DNA of 64,000 nt from Desulfoluna butyratoxydans. GTDB lineage: Bacteria > Desulfobacterota > Desulfobacteria > Desulfobacterales > Desulfolunaceae. Both the position numbers and the translations under genes were made by a program. The stretch spans positions 124,001 to 188,000 of the forward strand of contig NZ_CAADHO010000008.1 of assembly GCF_900699765.1 (NCBI RefSeq). The letters run 5' to 3'. Below, in pieces: positions 18,422 to 26,951 of the stretch (its first letter is position 1; each line of letters begins with the position of its first letter). The notes under the pieces are model-generated. The model saw nothing but the letters and a program-made list of their open reading frames with translations, had not been told where the DNA came from and searched no databases.

Positions 18422-19447
18422 TTAGGAAACGGCCACGCGAGCGGCGATATCCAGGGTGTTGTCATATGACCCGTCTTCGGGTTGTCTCACGGTTACGTCA
18501 CAGAATCCAGCCTGCTTCAGCGCATCGGTTAACCGAGCTTCAGAGATGGCATGGGTGGGATATCCGCCCAGGCGGGTCATGAATTCCATGATCAGCTGGC
18601 TCTTGAGATCCTCTCCCTTGACGTCCAGGGTCATGTGCCTGGAGACGAACACCCCTCCGGGGTTCAAGGCAGCACGAACCTGCTTCAGAAAATCAACGAT
18701 GCGATGATCGCGGCTCCACTCGTAGAGATAGTTGGAGACAAACACCAGGTCATACCCCGTCCCGAAGTCCTCACCGGACTCAAGATCCACGCCCCGCGCT
18801 TCAAGACGCCCTTCGTAGCCCGCTTTCGCGATATACGGCCCAGCGGCCTCCGCAACCTCGGGCAAGTCATACACAACAGCCGAAAGATCCGGGTTCCGGT
18901 CCAGAATGCCCATGGAAAAATAACCAAAACTTCCGGCAATGTCACACATGCTGCGCATGGATGAAAATTCGGGAAGCGAAGCGATGAATGACGCCGCGCT
19001 CTGAATTTTCCCACCCCGGCCCCCTTGGAGCATGGTCTCCATCATCTCCTCGTTTGCCCACGCCCGGTCATCATGGGTGGCTCCTCCCTCGGTCATAATC
19101 TTCTGAGCATTCCCCAGGAGATTGGACATATTGCACATCGCCGTCAGGACCTTCCCCTGAAACGCCGGGGAAGACGACACGAAAAATTCACGGGACACGG
19201 GGTCCAGGGCATACCTTCCATCCTCTTTGGAAAGATACCCCCCCTCGCGGAGGATCTCAAGAAGGGCCTGGGTCATACCGGTGTCGGCTCCCAAGACACC
19301 GGAAAGTTCATATGTACCCATGGAGTCGTCCTTCAGTGCGTCAAACAGTCCAAGGCCAAGGGCCGTTTGAATAACCTGTGGCATATGGGCGGTGAACAGC
19401 ATATTGAAAGTATCTTTAAAATCAGCGTCAAGTCTTGGAAATTTCAT
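18422..19447 (-). CDS. SAM-dependent O-methyltransferase, dimerisation-domain type
   Basis: A 341-residue class I methyltransferase of the plant-COMT/acetylserotonin type. An N-terminal winged-helix dimerisation region (about 15-100; ALGLGLFDALKD, LSGVLGADTGMTQALLEILREGGYL) precedes the Rossmann domain. The SAM motif is degenerate (MCDIAGSFGYFSMGIL instead of DxGGGxG), followed by acidic VVYDLPEV. Such enzymes O-methylate hydroxyls or enols of small molecules and polyketides. The start has AAGGAAT seven bases upstream. It is first in an operon with a PchR-like regulator and is preceded by a box-bearing promoter. It may modify the metallophore, for example an enol oxygen left by the non-reducing PKS module. 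That role is inference. Confidence 0.78.
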   Translation of the reverse strand: MKFPRLDADFKDTFNMLFTAHMPQVIQTALGLGLFDALKDDSMGTYELSGVLGADTGMTQALLEILREGGYLSKEDGRYALDPVSREFFVSSSPAFQGKVLTAMCNMSNLLGNAQKIMTEGGATHDDRAWANEEMMETMLQGGRGGKIQSAASFIASLPEFSSMRSMCDIAGSFGYFSMGILDRNPDLSAVVYDLPEVAEAAGPYIAKAGYEGRLEARGVDLESGEDFGTGYDLVFVSNYLYEWSRDHRIVDFLKQVRAALNPGGVFVSRHMTLDVKGEDLKSQLIMEFMTRLGGYPTHAISEARLTDALKQAGFCDVTVRQPEDGSYDNTLDIAARVAVS

Positions 19448-19495
19448 TTGTCATTCCTTATCATTAAGTATGGGACCACCCCCCTTTTGCCGATG

Positions 19496-19524
19496 ATGCT
19501 ACAAAGAGGATAGAGTCATGTCAA
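19496..19524 (-). promoter_or_regulatory. Promoter of the methyltransferase/AraC operon
   Basis: Minus-strand -35 TTGACA (19524-19519), 17-bp spacer, -10 TAGCAT (19501-19496). The leader to ATG 19447 is about 40 nt. Confidence 0.6.
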
Positions 19525-19529
19525 GTAAT

Positions 19530-19545
19530 TTTAGGTATACCAAAC
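19530..19545 (-). promoter_or_regulatory. Candidate DtxR/IdeR-like box, copy 4
   Basis: Minus-strand reading GTTTGGTATACCTAAA, with a perfect GGTATACC core. It sits exactly 5 bp upstream of the TTGACA element, the same distance as at the NRPS operon promoter. Confidence 0.55.
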
Positions 19546-19671
19546 TTTTTTTATATACAACTACACATCAACGCCCCCCTGGCTAACGGCACGCCGCCTT
19601 GTATTTATTGCACGAAGAACTTTTACTGCCTGTAAAAATGCAAATGAACCGATGAGTACTTATTATCCGGG

Positions 19672-20502
19672 TCAATTGGCCATGGATGCCTCACGGGGCA
19701 GGCCCCCTGGCGTTTGACCATGGATAATGGCAAGAGCCTCTTCAGCCGAAAGGCCATCGTGGACAATGGCACGGGCTGCGGCCACAAAAAGCTCCGGAAC
19801 GCTGTGCTGAAATGCAGATCGGCCCATGGATAGCCCACGGGCACCAGCCTGCATGGCCCCTTCGATACGCTTCAACGCTGTTCCGTCGGATGTCATGGTC
19901 CCTCCGGCAATGACCACAGGGACCGGACACCCTGCCACCACACGAGAAAACGACTCCGGATCACCGGTGTAGGGGCACTTGATAAGATCCGCGCCGAGTT
20001 CGGCCCCAACCCGGGCGGCGATGCAAACGGATGCCACGTTCACCTCCACTCCCTGCCCCCGCGGGTACATCATGGCCAGCAGGGGCATGCCCCAGCGAGT
20101 ACATGCTTTGGCCGTTCGCCCCAGGGCGGAGAGCATTCCCGCTTCTTCACGGGCGCCGATGTTCACATGTACTGAAACGGCATCGGCCCCAAGGGCAAGG
20201 GCCTCTTCCACGTCCCCCACAAGCATCTTCCCCGAAGGATCCGGCCCCAGACAAGTGGAGGCCGACAAATGGAGGATCAACCCGAGCCCGGCATCCGTGC
20301 CAATGGGTGTGGATGTGGCAATGCCTTTGTGCACCACCGTGGCATCAGCTCCCCCTTTTTTTATGGCCGCGGCGGCCCCGGCCACATCTTCCAAGCCAGG
20401 AATGGGTCCCATGGTGGCACCGTGGTCCATGGGAACGATCACCGTTTTCCCCGAGATGTCATTAAAGATTCGTTTTAACCGTCGTATCTTGCCGTCGTTC
20501 AT
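19672..20502 (-). CDS. DhnA-family class I aldolase (ADH synthase-like)
   Basis: A 276-residue Schiff-base aldolase of the DhnA/archaeal FBP aldolase family. In archaea and some anaerobes members make 2-amino-3,7-dideoxy-D-threo-hept-6-ulosonate from aspartate semialdehyde and a sugar phosphate, an alternative entry to the shikimate pathway. A relative (GriI) makes the precursor of 3-amino-4-hydroxybenzoate. Visible features are the N-terminal VPMDHGATMGP motif, the LIKCPYTGD segment with the expected catalytic Lys, and the phosphate-binding VIAGG. ATG 20502 is chosen over 20535 because GGGAGG lies seven bases upstream. It is the last gene of the TonB receptor-FecCD-ATPase operon, 47 bp after the ATPase stop, an unusual place for this enzyme. 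No partner dehydroquinate synthase II/GriH gene is in the window, so the reaction is uncertain. Confidence 0.75.
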   Translation of the reverse strand: MNDGKIRRLKRIFNDISGKTVIVPMDHGATMGPIPGLEDVAGAAAAIKKGGADATVVHKGIATSTPIGTDAGLGLILHLSASTCLGPDPSGKMLVGDVEEALALGADAVSVHVNIGAREEAGMLSALGRTAKACTRWGMPLLAMMYPRGQGVEVNVASVCIAARVGAELGADLIKCPYTGDPESFSRVVAGCPVPVVIAGGTMTSDGTALKRIEGAMQAGARGLSMGRSAFQHSVPELFVAAARAIVHDGLSAEEALAIIHGQTPGGLPREASMAN

Positions 20503-20549
20503 GGGATACCTCCCTCTTCGGTTTTGCAGGGGCATCGCAATCCGCAGTG

Positions 20550-21341
20550 TCAGGTCATTCGGGCGGCTTCAACCCGCTCAGTTGCCACAGGAATCACAGT
20601 GGCCCTGCCTTTCTGTTTGCCCACCAGGGCCTGTACGCCAAAAACACCCGAAAGGTTCTCACGGGTCAGGACACCTTCGGGCTCACCTTGAACAACCACC
20701 CGGCCATCCTTCATCATGACGATGGAGTCGGCATACCTGGCGGCCAGATTCAAGTCATGAACCACCATCAACACCGAGAGCCCTTTATTCTTTGCATACT
20801 CGGATACCGTATCCATCAACGCCAGTTGATGGGCGATATCAAGGGCCGAGGTGGGTTCGTCCAGAAGCAGGCACTCCGGTTGCTGAGCCAGAGCCCTTGC
20901 CACCATGACCCGCTGCTGCTGCCCCCCCGACAATAGCTGAAAGGGCCTCATGGCGACGGATTCGAGTTCCATCTCGACGAGGGTGTCGATGACGATGTCC
21001 ATGTCCCTTGCGCTGCTCTTCCACGACACATGGGGCCTTCGTCCCATGAGGACCAGATCAAATACCGATGTTGAAAAAGCCAGGTCAAACCGCTGGGGCA
21101 CGTACCCGATACGCCGCGCAATGGCAACCCGTTGCATGCTGCGGGCGTCCTCGCCCCCCAAGAGCACACGGCCCCCGGAGGGTATCAACAGGGTCTCGAT
21201 GCATTTGACCAGGGTGCTCTTACCACTACCGTTGGGGCCGACCACGCACGTAATCTCTCCGGGTTGAGCCACCATGTCGATTCCATTAAGAACGGCTCGG
21301 CCGCCATAGGAAAACGACAGGTTTTCAATGTCTATTCTCAT
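20550..21341 (-). CDS. Metallophore ABC transporter ATPase, FecE/FhuC type
   Basis: A 263-residue ATPase for import of ferri-siderophore or a related metal complex. Walker A is GPNGSGKST, the Q-loop region is YVPQRF, the signature LLSGGQQQRVMVARAL, Walker B LLLDEPTSALD and the switch His VVHD. The VFDLVLMGRRPH segment before the signature is characteristic of the FecE/BtuD group. ATG 21341 overlaps the permease stop by four bases, so it is translationally coupled to the FecCD permease. Together with the TonB receptor and the distant FepB-like protein at 47831 it would complete a standard uptake route. Confidence 0.92.
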   Translation of the reverse strand: MRIDIENLSFSYGGRAVLNGIDMVAQPGEITCVVGPNGSGKSTLVKCIETLLIPSGGRVLLGGEDARSMQRVAIARRIGYVPQRFDLAFSTSVFDLVLMGRRPHVSWKSSARDMDIVIDTLVEMELESVAMRPFQLLSGGQQQRVMVARALAQQPECLLLDEPTSALDIAHQLALMDTVSEYAKNKGLSVLMVVHDLNLAARYADSIVMMKDGRVVVQGEPEGVLTRENLSGVFGVQALVGKQKGRATVIPVATERVEAARMT

Positions 21342-22417
21342 ACCCGCCCTCCCTGGTCCTTAAGTATCAGGAAAATTAACAGAGGTACTCCAAGAAAGGC
21401 CGTCACCGCTCCCACAGGCAGGATCACCGGGGCCAGGACGGACCGAGCCAGGGTATCGGACGCGATGAGCAGAATGGCTCCCACCAGGGCTGAGGCAGGA
21501 ACAAGAAACCGCGTATCGCTGCCGATGGCCAGCCGCACCAGATGTGGAGCCACCAAGCCTACAAACCCGATGGTCCCGGTAAAACTCACGACTCCGGCCA
21601 CGAGCAGGGAACTGACCACCATGGAAAAGCCACGGGTAAAGACCACCGGGACGCCCAAACTCATGGCGGCTTCGTCCCCGGCGTTCATGATGTTGAGGTC
21701 CCGACTGCGCCAAAAGAGCAGCACCAACCCAACGCACACAAGGGGAAAAAGCACGCCCAGCTTTCCCCAGTCTGCTTTACCCAGGTTTCCCACACTCCAG
21801 AACACAGCAGCCTTTACCGCATCAGAATCACCGAAATACTGCACGATGGTGGTTAATGCCTGGAAGAAAAAGAGAAGGGCAAGGCCGGTGAGCACCATGG
21901 ATTCCGGGGTGGCCGAGCCACCACCGGACAACACCATAATGAGCCCGGAAGCGATGAGAGCAAAAAGAAAGGCATTGCCGATAACCAGGTAAGGCCCCCC
22001 CAGCACCCCGATGCCGAAAATAAGGGCAAGGGAAGCGCCGAATCCTGCCGCGGATGCAATACCCAGCATATAAGGGTCTGCCAGGGGGTTCCTCAATACC
22101 ACCTGCATGACGGCACCTGAGCCCCCCAGGGCCAAACCAGCCATCAACCCCATGGCAACTCGGGGAAGCCTTAGCTGCCAGACGATGAGATCAGCCTGGG
22201 AAGTAACACCCCCGGAGCCTGGCACCAGGCACCCGGCAAGGCTCCGGAACACATCCGCGGGGCTTATGGACACACACCCCGAAGCCACCGACACCACGGC
22301 GATGAGGCACAGCACAGGAAGAACGGCCGCAATAAAAACAGCTTTCCTCCCCCTGTGCGCCAGGTACTCATCTTTCATACGGGACCGCTCCCTTCGAGCG
22401 GCCAACGATTTCTCCAC
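21338..22417 (-). CDS. Metallophore ABC transporter permease, FecCD type
   Basis: A 359-residue inner-membrane permease of the FecCD/BtuC family with about nine or ten membrane segments. The family motif GLALGGSGAVMQVVLRNPLADPYMLGIASAAGFGASLAL lies near residue 100, and GFVGLVAPHLVR near residue 270 contacts the ATPase. The start is GTG 22417 with AAGGAGG six bases upstream; ATG 22378 is an internal alternative. It sits between the TonB receptor and the ATPase gene on the same strand, with which it forms an import operon. The 140-bp gap from the receptor contains a fragment of the intergenic repeat (TTGCCTCCGG). Confidence 0.92.
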   Translation of the reverse strand: MEKSLAARRERSRMKDEYLAHRGRKAVFIAAVLPVLCLIAVVSVASGCVSISPADVFRSLAGCLVPGSGGVTSQADLIVWQLRLPRVAMGLMAGLALGGSGAVMQVVLRNPLADPYMLGIASAAGFGASLALIFGIGVLGGPYLVIGNAFLFALIASGLIMVLSGGGSATPESMVLTGLALLFFFQALTTIVQYFGDSDAVKAAVFWSVGNLGKADWGKLGVLFPLVCVGLVLLFWRSRDLNIMNAGDEAAMSLGVPVVFTRGFSMVVSSLLVAGVVSFTGTIGFVGLVAPHLVRLAIGSDTRFLVPASALVGAILLIASDTLARSVLAPVILPVGAVTAFLGVPLLIFLILKDQGGRV

Positions 22418-22556
22418 GCCATGCCTCCTTCATGGGGCTCATGCGCCCCATGCATATGGATCCCTTCTTTGACTCATTCAGTCAGTTGCGCCGCTCAGCG
22501 TTGCCTCCGGCTCACGCAAAGCGGCGTTGGGAGTTAAACAAAAAAACAAGGATTCA

Positions 22557-24581
22557 TCAGAACCTGCAGGCCACTTTGACGCCCACCTCCCGGGGAGGGC
22601 TGTACACATTGTAGACCCCGCCGAAATACCCGATGGCGTTGTACTCCTCGTCAAAGAGGTTGTCGGCGTAGAGATAGATATCCAGGTGATCTGTCTCATA
22701 CCCCACCTTGGCGTTGACAACGCCGTAGGCATCGCGTTTGTAGATGTTCTCCTTGTCCAGGTACATTTCCCCGGTGCCGACATAAGACAGGTTGGTGAAG
22801 ATACCTACGGGATGGCGGTATAAGCCGTTTAGGCTGTAGGTGTAATCGGGGGCGTAGGGGTTCTTGTTGCCGTCGTAATCGCCCTTGGCGTCACTGTAGT
22901 CTTTAAAGACGGTGCGGTTGTATCCGAAGGTACCGGACAGGGTCAGGCCGGTGGTCACCCGGGCGGTGGCCTCCACCTCGGCACCTGTGGAATAGGACTC
23001 CGCTGCGTTGTCTGTGTAGTTGAATTCAGGGCTTACCGGGCTGTCGATACGAACCTGCATGTCGCTGATGTCCATGTAATAAGCGGAGACATTGACCCTG
23101 AGCCGGTTGCCCAGCCACTGGCTTTTCGTGCCGATTTCATAGGAAATAAGGGACTCTTCATCGTAGGTTTCAGGGTCCGAGGGGCTTGCGTGGTCGTTGA
23201 ACCCGCCTTTGCGATACCCTTTGGATGCACCGGCATACACCATCATCTCAGGGGTCACTGCATACTTGAGGCTAAGCTTCGGGGAGACCTCAGACCAGGA
23301 CTCGTCGATTTCACGGGACCGTATTGTGTCGTCGAACTCTCCTTCAGCCCAGTCGTAACGCACGCCGGTGACCACGGCGAGTTTGGCGGTGAGCGCCTTT
23401 TCGCCGTGGATAAACAGCCCGAGCCCCTTGCCCGTTGTGTTGTGATTTTCTGTCACCGTATCGGTGACGGCATCAATATCGGTAAAATCGTTGTCATCCA
23501 TGTCGGCGTACACACCGGTAACCACGCTGGCTCCCTCGCCGTTCCAGGAAAACTTCAGCTCTTCGGAAACATTCCGCAGGATATTGTCCATCTCCTTATG
23601 CATGGGCGCAAACATCGAAACTGAGGAGGTAAAGTCCCAGTCGTTGAGGTAGTTGCTGCGGTAACGCCTCCGGGTGGTAACAGACTGAATCTTGCAGTTT
23701 TCGTTCATATCCCAGGCCACTTTCAGGGCCTGCATGTTGGACTCGCTCTTGTTCCACCCCTGGAGATCGGACTGAACCTCCCGCTTGTTGGGAACTGGAA
23801 CCCCATAAAATGCAGGCCCTGCGGGCCCCAGGGCCAGTCCCTGGTCGCCATCGTCGTGCCTGAGGGCGCTGGCAATCAGCGAAATGTCCAAAGCAGAGGT
23901 CGGTGTCCACCGAAGAATGGCCTTACCGTAGTCATAGTCCCGGTTGTTGACCATCTCCCCGGTGTTGGTGTTTTTTATGTACCCGTCCTTTTCGTAGTGC
24001 AGGGCGGAGAGACTGAAAGCGAGAACGTCCTTTTTAATAGGGCTGCTCAGGCTCGCCGTGAGCCTCATCTTGTCGTCCTCACCTGCCTCAAGACACGCTT
24101 TTCCCGTAACCTCATTGCCTGGCTGGCGGGTAATAACGTTGACGGCACCAGCCTCGGTGCCTCCCCCGTAGAGTGTTCCCTGGGGCCCACGGAGCACCTC
24201 CACCCGTTCTATATCCAAGAGCGCGTCGTTGAATCCCGTGGCCGAAAGGATAGGAACACCGTCCACAAAAAGCCCGACGGGAGAACTTCCGCTGCCGTCC
24301 TGATGTATCCCTCGGATAGAAGGTATTGAAAGACCAACGATGCCGGATCCGGGGCTGATAAAGTTGGGCGTGAAATCCGCCACATCCGAGATGGAGCGAA
24401 TGCGCCTGTCTTCAATCTCCATGCCGGTCAGGGCCGTGACGCTCACCGGGACCTTCTGGAGATCCTGCTCCTGTTTTTCCGCCGTGACGGTCAGGTTTTC
24501 CAGAGAGAGCGGTTCCTCCGCTCCGGCCGTGCCGATAAACACGAACAAACAAATCAACACAACAGATAATCGAATACGCAT
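22557..24581 (-). CDS. TonB-dependent metallophore receptor, FyuA-like
   Basis: A complete 674-residue outer-membrane receptor. Its signal peptide ends AGAEEP. The plug domain (about 30-150) has LQKVPVSVTALTG, SISDVADFTPNF, GLFVDGVPI and LYGGGTEAGAVNV. A 22-strand-type barrel follows and ends in aromatic VACRF for BAM recognition. Size and plug sequence are of the FyuA/pesticin receptor type that takes up yersiniabactin-like thiazoline siderophores. ATG 24581 has GAGGA seven bases upstream. It heads an operon with a FecCD permease, ATPase and aldolase, and is divergent from a PchR-like activator gene. The match between a thiazoline-type receptor and the nearby thiazoline NRPS supports a shared ligand. 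Confidence 0.9.
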   Translation of the reverse strand: MRIRLSVVLICLFVFIGTAGAEEPLSLENLTVTAEKQEQDLQKVPVSVTALTGMEIEDRRIRSISDVADFTPNFISPGSGIVGLSIPSIRGIHQDGSGSSPVGLFVDGVPILSATGFNDALLDIERVEVLRGPQGTLYGGGTEAGAVNVITRQPGNEVTGKACLEAGEDDKMRLTASLSSPIKKDVLAFSLSALHYEKDGYIKNTNTGEMVNNRDYDYGKAILRWTPTSALDISLIASALRHDDGDQGLALGPAGPAFYGVPVPNKREVQSDLQGWNKSESNMQALKVAWDMNENCKIQSVTTRRRYRSNYLNDWDFTSSVSMFAPMHKEMDNILRNVSEELKFSWNGEGASVVTGVYADMDDNDFTDIDAVTDTVTENHNTTGKGLGLFIHGEKALTAKLAVVTGVRYDWAEGEFDDTIRSREIDESWSEVSPKLSLKYAVTPEMMVYAGASKGYRKGGFNDHASPSDPETYDEESLISYEIGTKSQWLGNRLRVNVSAYYMDISDMQVRIDSPVSPEFNYTDNAAESYSTGAEVEATARVTTGLTLSGTFGYNRTVFKDYSDAKGDYDGNKNPYAPDYTYSLNGLYRHPVGIFTNLSYVGTGEMYLDKENIYKRDAYGVVNAKVGYETDHLDIYLYADNLFDEEYNAIGYFGGVYNVYSPPREVGVKVACRF

Positions 24582-24874
24582 AGCAAGTCCTCTTCAGTCA
24601 GGAGCCGTTCGACACGGGAATTTCCTTATTCCAAGAAATGGTCGAAGACGGTTCATAAAAAACGGTTGATGTGATGCAGACGCATTGCAGCCTATGGACA
24701 CCAGGCCCCCCTTTGATCCTTATGCCTGCCCGCAGCACTCCATGAAACACATGGATACGCCGCATCTTCTGCAAAACTGGGAAGTTCACCGACCATACAC
24801 CAAGTGAAGGACATTGCCTTTTGCATAAACACTAATAAATTTAGCTTTGGCGAGATTTGTTTTCGAATATAACT

Positions 24875-24896
24875 TTTTCTCAATATAACGAGAAAA
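24875..24896. promoter_or_regulatory. Inverted repeat, possible activator site
   Basis: TTTTCTC (24875-24881) and GAGAAAA (24890-24896) are perfect arms with an 8-bp AT-only spacer apart from one C. It is located between the divergent receptor and AraC genes and could bind either regulator. Confidence 0.35.
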
Positions 24897-24900
24897 CCTG

Positions 24901-24929
24901 TTGACCTTTTATTTAGCCAAGACTAACAT
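24901..24929 (+). promoter_or_regulatory. Promoter of the PchR-like gene
   Basis: -35 TTGACC (24901-24906), 17-bp spacer, -10 TAACAT (24924-24929). The leader to ATG 24981 is about 45 nt. The recurrent box overlaps the spacer and the -10, so a bound repressor would block polymerase. Confidence 0.55.
24912..24927 (-). promoter_or_regulatory. Candidate DtxR/IdeR-like box, copy 5
   Basis: Minus-strand reading GTTAGTCTTGGCTAAA. Aligned over 18 bases with the copy at the NRPS promoter (47426) it differs at three positions only. Confidence 0.55.
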
Positions 24930-24980
24930 CTTAAGGCGACACAAAATCAATACAACGCAAAAGGAAAAAAGAGGGGCGGT

Positions 24981-25979
24981 ATGCACACCATTTCCATTGA
25001 CGATTTTGACGACTTTCTGACAGAAAAGTTGATCCGGAATTGCGACTCCTACCGGGAAAACCAAAAGGCCTGGGATTCAAGCACCGGGAGCGGTACCGTA
25101 AACGAGATGCCCATCCGACCGGGTCTCAACCTTCTCATTGAAAAATTCGATTTCAATGAGCCTGTGGCCGCCTCCATGGAGGTCCAGGCGTCGCCCATCG
25201 AAATCTTCTTTTGCATCTCCGGCAAACTCGAAGGCCAGGCCCGGGAGATTGGAAAAAAACTGACCATCGATGCGGGCAACGCCAGTTTTTTCCTGGCGCC
25301 GAAACTTGAGTGCGCAACCGTCATTTCAGCAGACGAGCCACTGAAGCTCATCACCATCCGCTTTTCACCGGAGGTTCTCTGCGCCGAGGTCAAGGGCCTG
25401 ACCCAGGTCATTCCCCGACAGATCACAGACAGCCAAAATCTCACAGACGAAACCAGCATCATCAGCAACATCCCCATGACATCGGACATGAAGATGGCCA
25501 TCATACAGATCCTCGGCTGTCCTTACACCGATGCCTTCCGCAGGGTTTACCTGGAGAGTAAAGCCATTGAACTCATTGTCCTTTACTTTGCGGCACTGCA
25601 GCACGCCCAGGGGGATTTTCGTTTCAACGCCCCCACCTTTACCCCGAGCGAAATTGCCAAAATCCATGAAGCCAGAACCATTCTCGGAATGGACTTCGAG
25701 AACCCGCCCCACCTCAACGAACTCGCCAGGCAGGTAGGCATGAACAAGGACAAGCTTAACCAGGGATTTCACAAGGTCTTCGGCACCAGCGTGTTCGGGT
25801 GCTTCAGGCAACAAAAGATGGAAGAGGCAAAAAAGCTGCTGGAGAGCAAAGAGATGAACGTCACGGAGGTGGCATACACCGTGGGCTACTCGCAACCCGG
25901 GACATTTTCCCGGGCTTTTAAGCAGTATTTCGGCATCAGCCCCAAGGCCTACCACAGACGGGTCTCTGCAGAGCTGTAA
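24981..25979 (+). CDS. AraC-family regulator, PchR/YbtA-like (copy 2)
   Basis: A 332-residue AraC-type regulator. The C-terminal DNA-binding part shows LNELARQVGMNKDKLNQGF and VTEVAYTVGYSQPGTFSRAFKQYFG, followed by the canonical ISPKAYHRR end. The N-terminal part (to about residue 225) is a sensing domain like that of PchR, including PIEIFFCISGKLEG. It is a paralogue of the protein at 17351 (shared GT-VFG and KM-E-A blocks). It is transcribed divergently from the TonB receptor operon, the usual position of a siderophore-responsive activator. The start has GAGGGG upstream. Activation of receptor and NRPS genes by the loaded metallophore is inferred. Confidence 0.88.
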   Translation: MHTISIDDFDDFLTEKLIRNCDSYRENQKAWDSSTGSGTVNEMPIRPGLNLLIEKFDFNEPVAASMEVQASPIEIFFCISGKLEGQAREIGKKLTIDAGNASFFLAPKLECATVISADEPLKLITIRFSPEVLCAEVKGLTQVIPRQITDSQNLTDETSIISNIPMTSDMKMAIIQILGCPYTDAFRRVYLESKAIELIVLYFAALQHAQGDFRFNAPTFTPSEIAKIHEARTILGMDFENPPHLNELARQVGMNKDKLNQGFHKVFGTSVFGCFRQQKMEEAKKLLESKEMNVTEVAYTVGYSQPGTFSRAFKQYFGISPKAYHRRVSAEL

Positions 25980-26071
25980 GCCTGCCCCGAAGAGTTCGAG
26001 AGTCGAGTGCCCCCATGATCAAAGCTCAGATAACGAAAATGACGGGTGCACTCGGCTTGTCCGAGAAATGA

Positions 26072-26147
26072 GGAAACCAATCAGAAAACCGGGATTTTCA
26101 TTCAACCACAACCACCGGCAGACCTTGGCTTCATCCGATTGGTTTCC
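26072..26147. repeat. Inverted repeat between convergent genes
   Basis: GGAAACCAATC (26072-26082) and GATTGGTTTCC (26137-26147) are perfect 11-bp arms with a 54-bp spacer. It lies between the AraC and thioesterase stops and may act in bidirectional termination. Confidence 0.45.
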
Positions 26148-26162
26148 CACCAACTATCCTGG

Positions 26163-26951
26163 TTACAAGACAGAGCCCCCTTCTCCCCTGACATAAGCAG
26201 CCTGGAGCAGTTCGTCCACGACGGAGCCAACCTTTTCCAACACCGCACCCTGGGACTCCCGAAGAAAAAAATGGCCCCCTTTGATGACATGAAAGGAAAA
26301 GGGGCCCGTGCTGTGCCGACGCCATGGACGGATAAGCTCTTCGTTGTAGCGGTAATCTTCCGAGCCACACAGGGCGGTGACGGGGCACCCAAGGGGCTCT
26401 GCCACATCGGTGCGATAGCTCTCCGTGAGGAAAAAATCCGCACGGAGCACCGGCAGGACAAGGCGCGTCAACTCCTTGTCCCGCAAGACTGCCTCCGGCG
26501 TGCCCCCTAAATCTGCGATGCGGCGAAGAAAGGCCTCGTCCGTCAACCCGCCGATAAGGGGCGGCGGGGTCCTCAGGTGGGGGGCATGACATGCAGACGC
26601 AAAAAAATGAAGGGGCTCCAAACCAAGGCGTGTCCTCACAAGGCTTGCCAGCTCAAAGGCAACCTGCGCCCCCATGCTGTGCCCGAAAAACACGAAGGGT
26701 TTGTCCAGCAACGGGGTCACCTCCTCAAAAAGCCAGTGCACCAGGCTCCCCATCTCTTGAAAAGGGGATGTGGTGAGCCTGTTCTCCCTGCCGGGCAGCT
26801 GCACAGGGACAACCTCCACCGACTCCGGAAACACCTGCCTCCATGGGCTGTAAATGGAAGCGCCCCCCCCTGCAAAGGGGAAGCAGAACAACCGGACCCC
26901 GCCAGCCGCCGGTCGGGACGGAAACCGCCCGGCAAGGTGCTTACGCGCCAT
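26163..26951 (-). CDS. Type II thioesterase with canonical Ser
   Basis: A 262-residue alpha/beta-hydrolase of the external (GrsT/PchC/YbtT) thioesterase family, which frees carrier proteins from mis-loaded acyl groups. The sequence FCFPFAGGGASIY near residue 22 and the nucleophile elbow GHSMG (Ser92) are standard. The acid is in LCGSEDY and the His in KGGHFFL. It is the last gene of the NRPS operon, and its start overlaps the methyltransferase stop by 11 bases. It differs from the other two thioesterases in the cluster by having Ser rather than Cys, so it is the best candidate for the house-keeping editing enzyme. Confidence 0.92.
   Translation of the reverse strand: MARKHLAGRFPSRPAAGGVRLFCFPFAGGGASIYSPWRQVFPESVEVVPVQLPGRENRLTTSPFQEMGSLVHWLFEEVTPLLDKPFVFFGHSMGAQVAFELASLVRTRLGLEPLHFFASACHAPHLRTPPPLIGGLTDEAFLRRIADLGGTPEAVLRDKELTRLVLPVLRADFFLTESYRTDVAEPLGCPVTALCGSEDYRYNEELIRPWRRHSTGPFSFHVIKGGHFFLRESQGAVLEKVGSVVDELLQAAYVRGEGGSVL

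Larger units (their letters stand above)
24582..24980. other. Divergent regulatory region, TonB receptor/AraC
   Basis: AT-rich 399-bp spacer without a gene. It holds an inverted repeat TTTTCTC-N8-GAGAAAA (24875-24896), a rightward promoter (24901-24929) with an embedded box (24912-24927), and an imperfect second box-like sequence at 24838-24853 (TTTAGCTTTGGCGAGA). The leftward promoter for the receptor could not be fixed. Confidence 0.55.

Noticed and set aside
24582-24980. Classical Fur box
   Set aside because: No sequence close to GATAATGATAATCATTATC was found here or in other promoters; the recurrent motif has a different layout.
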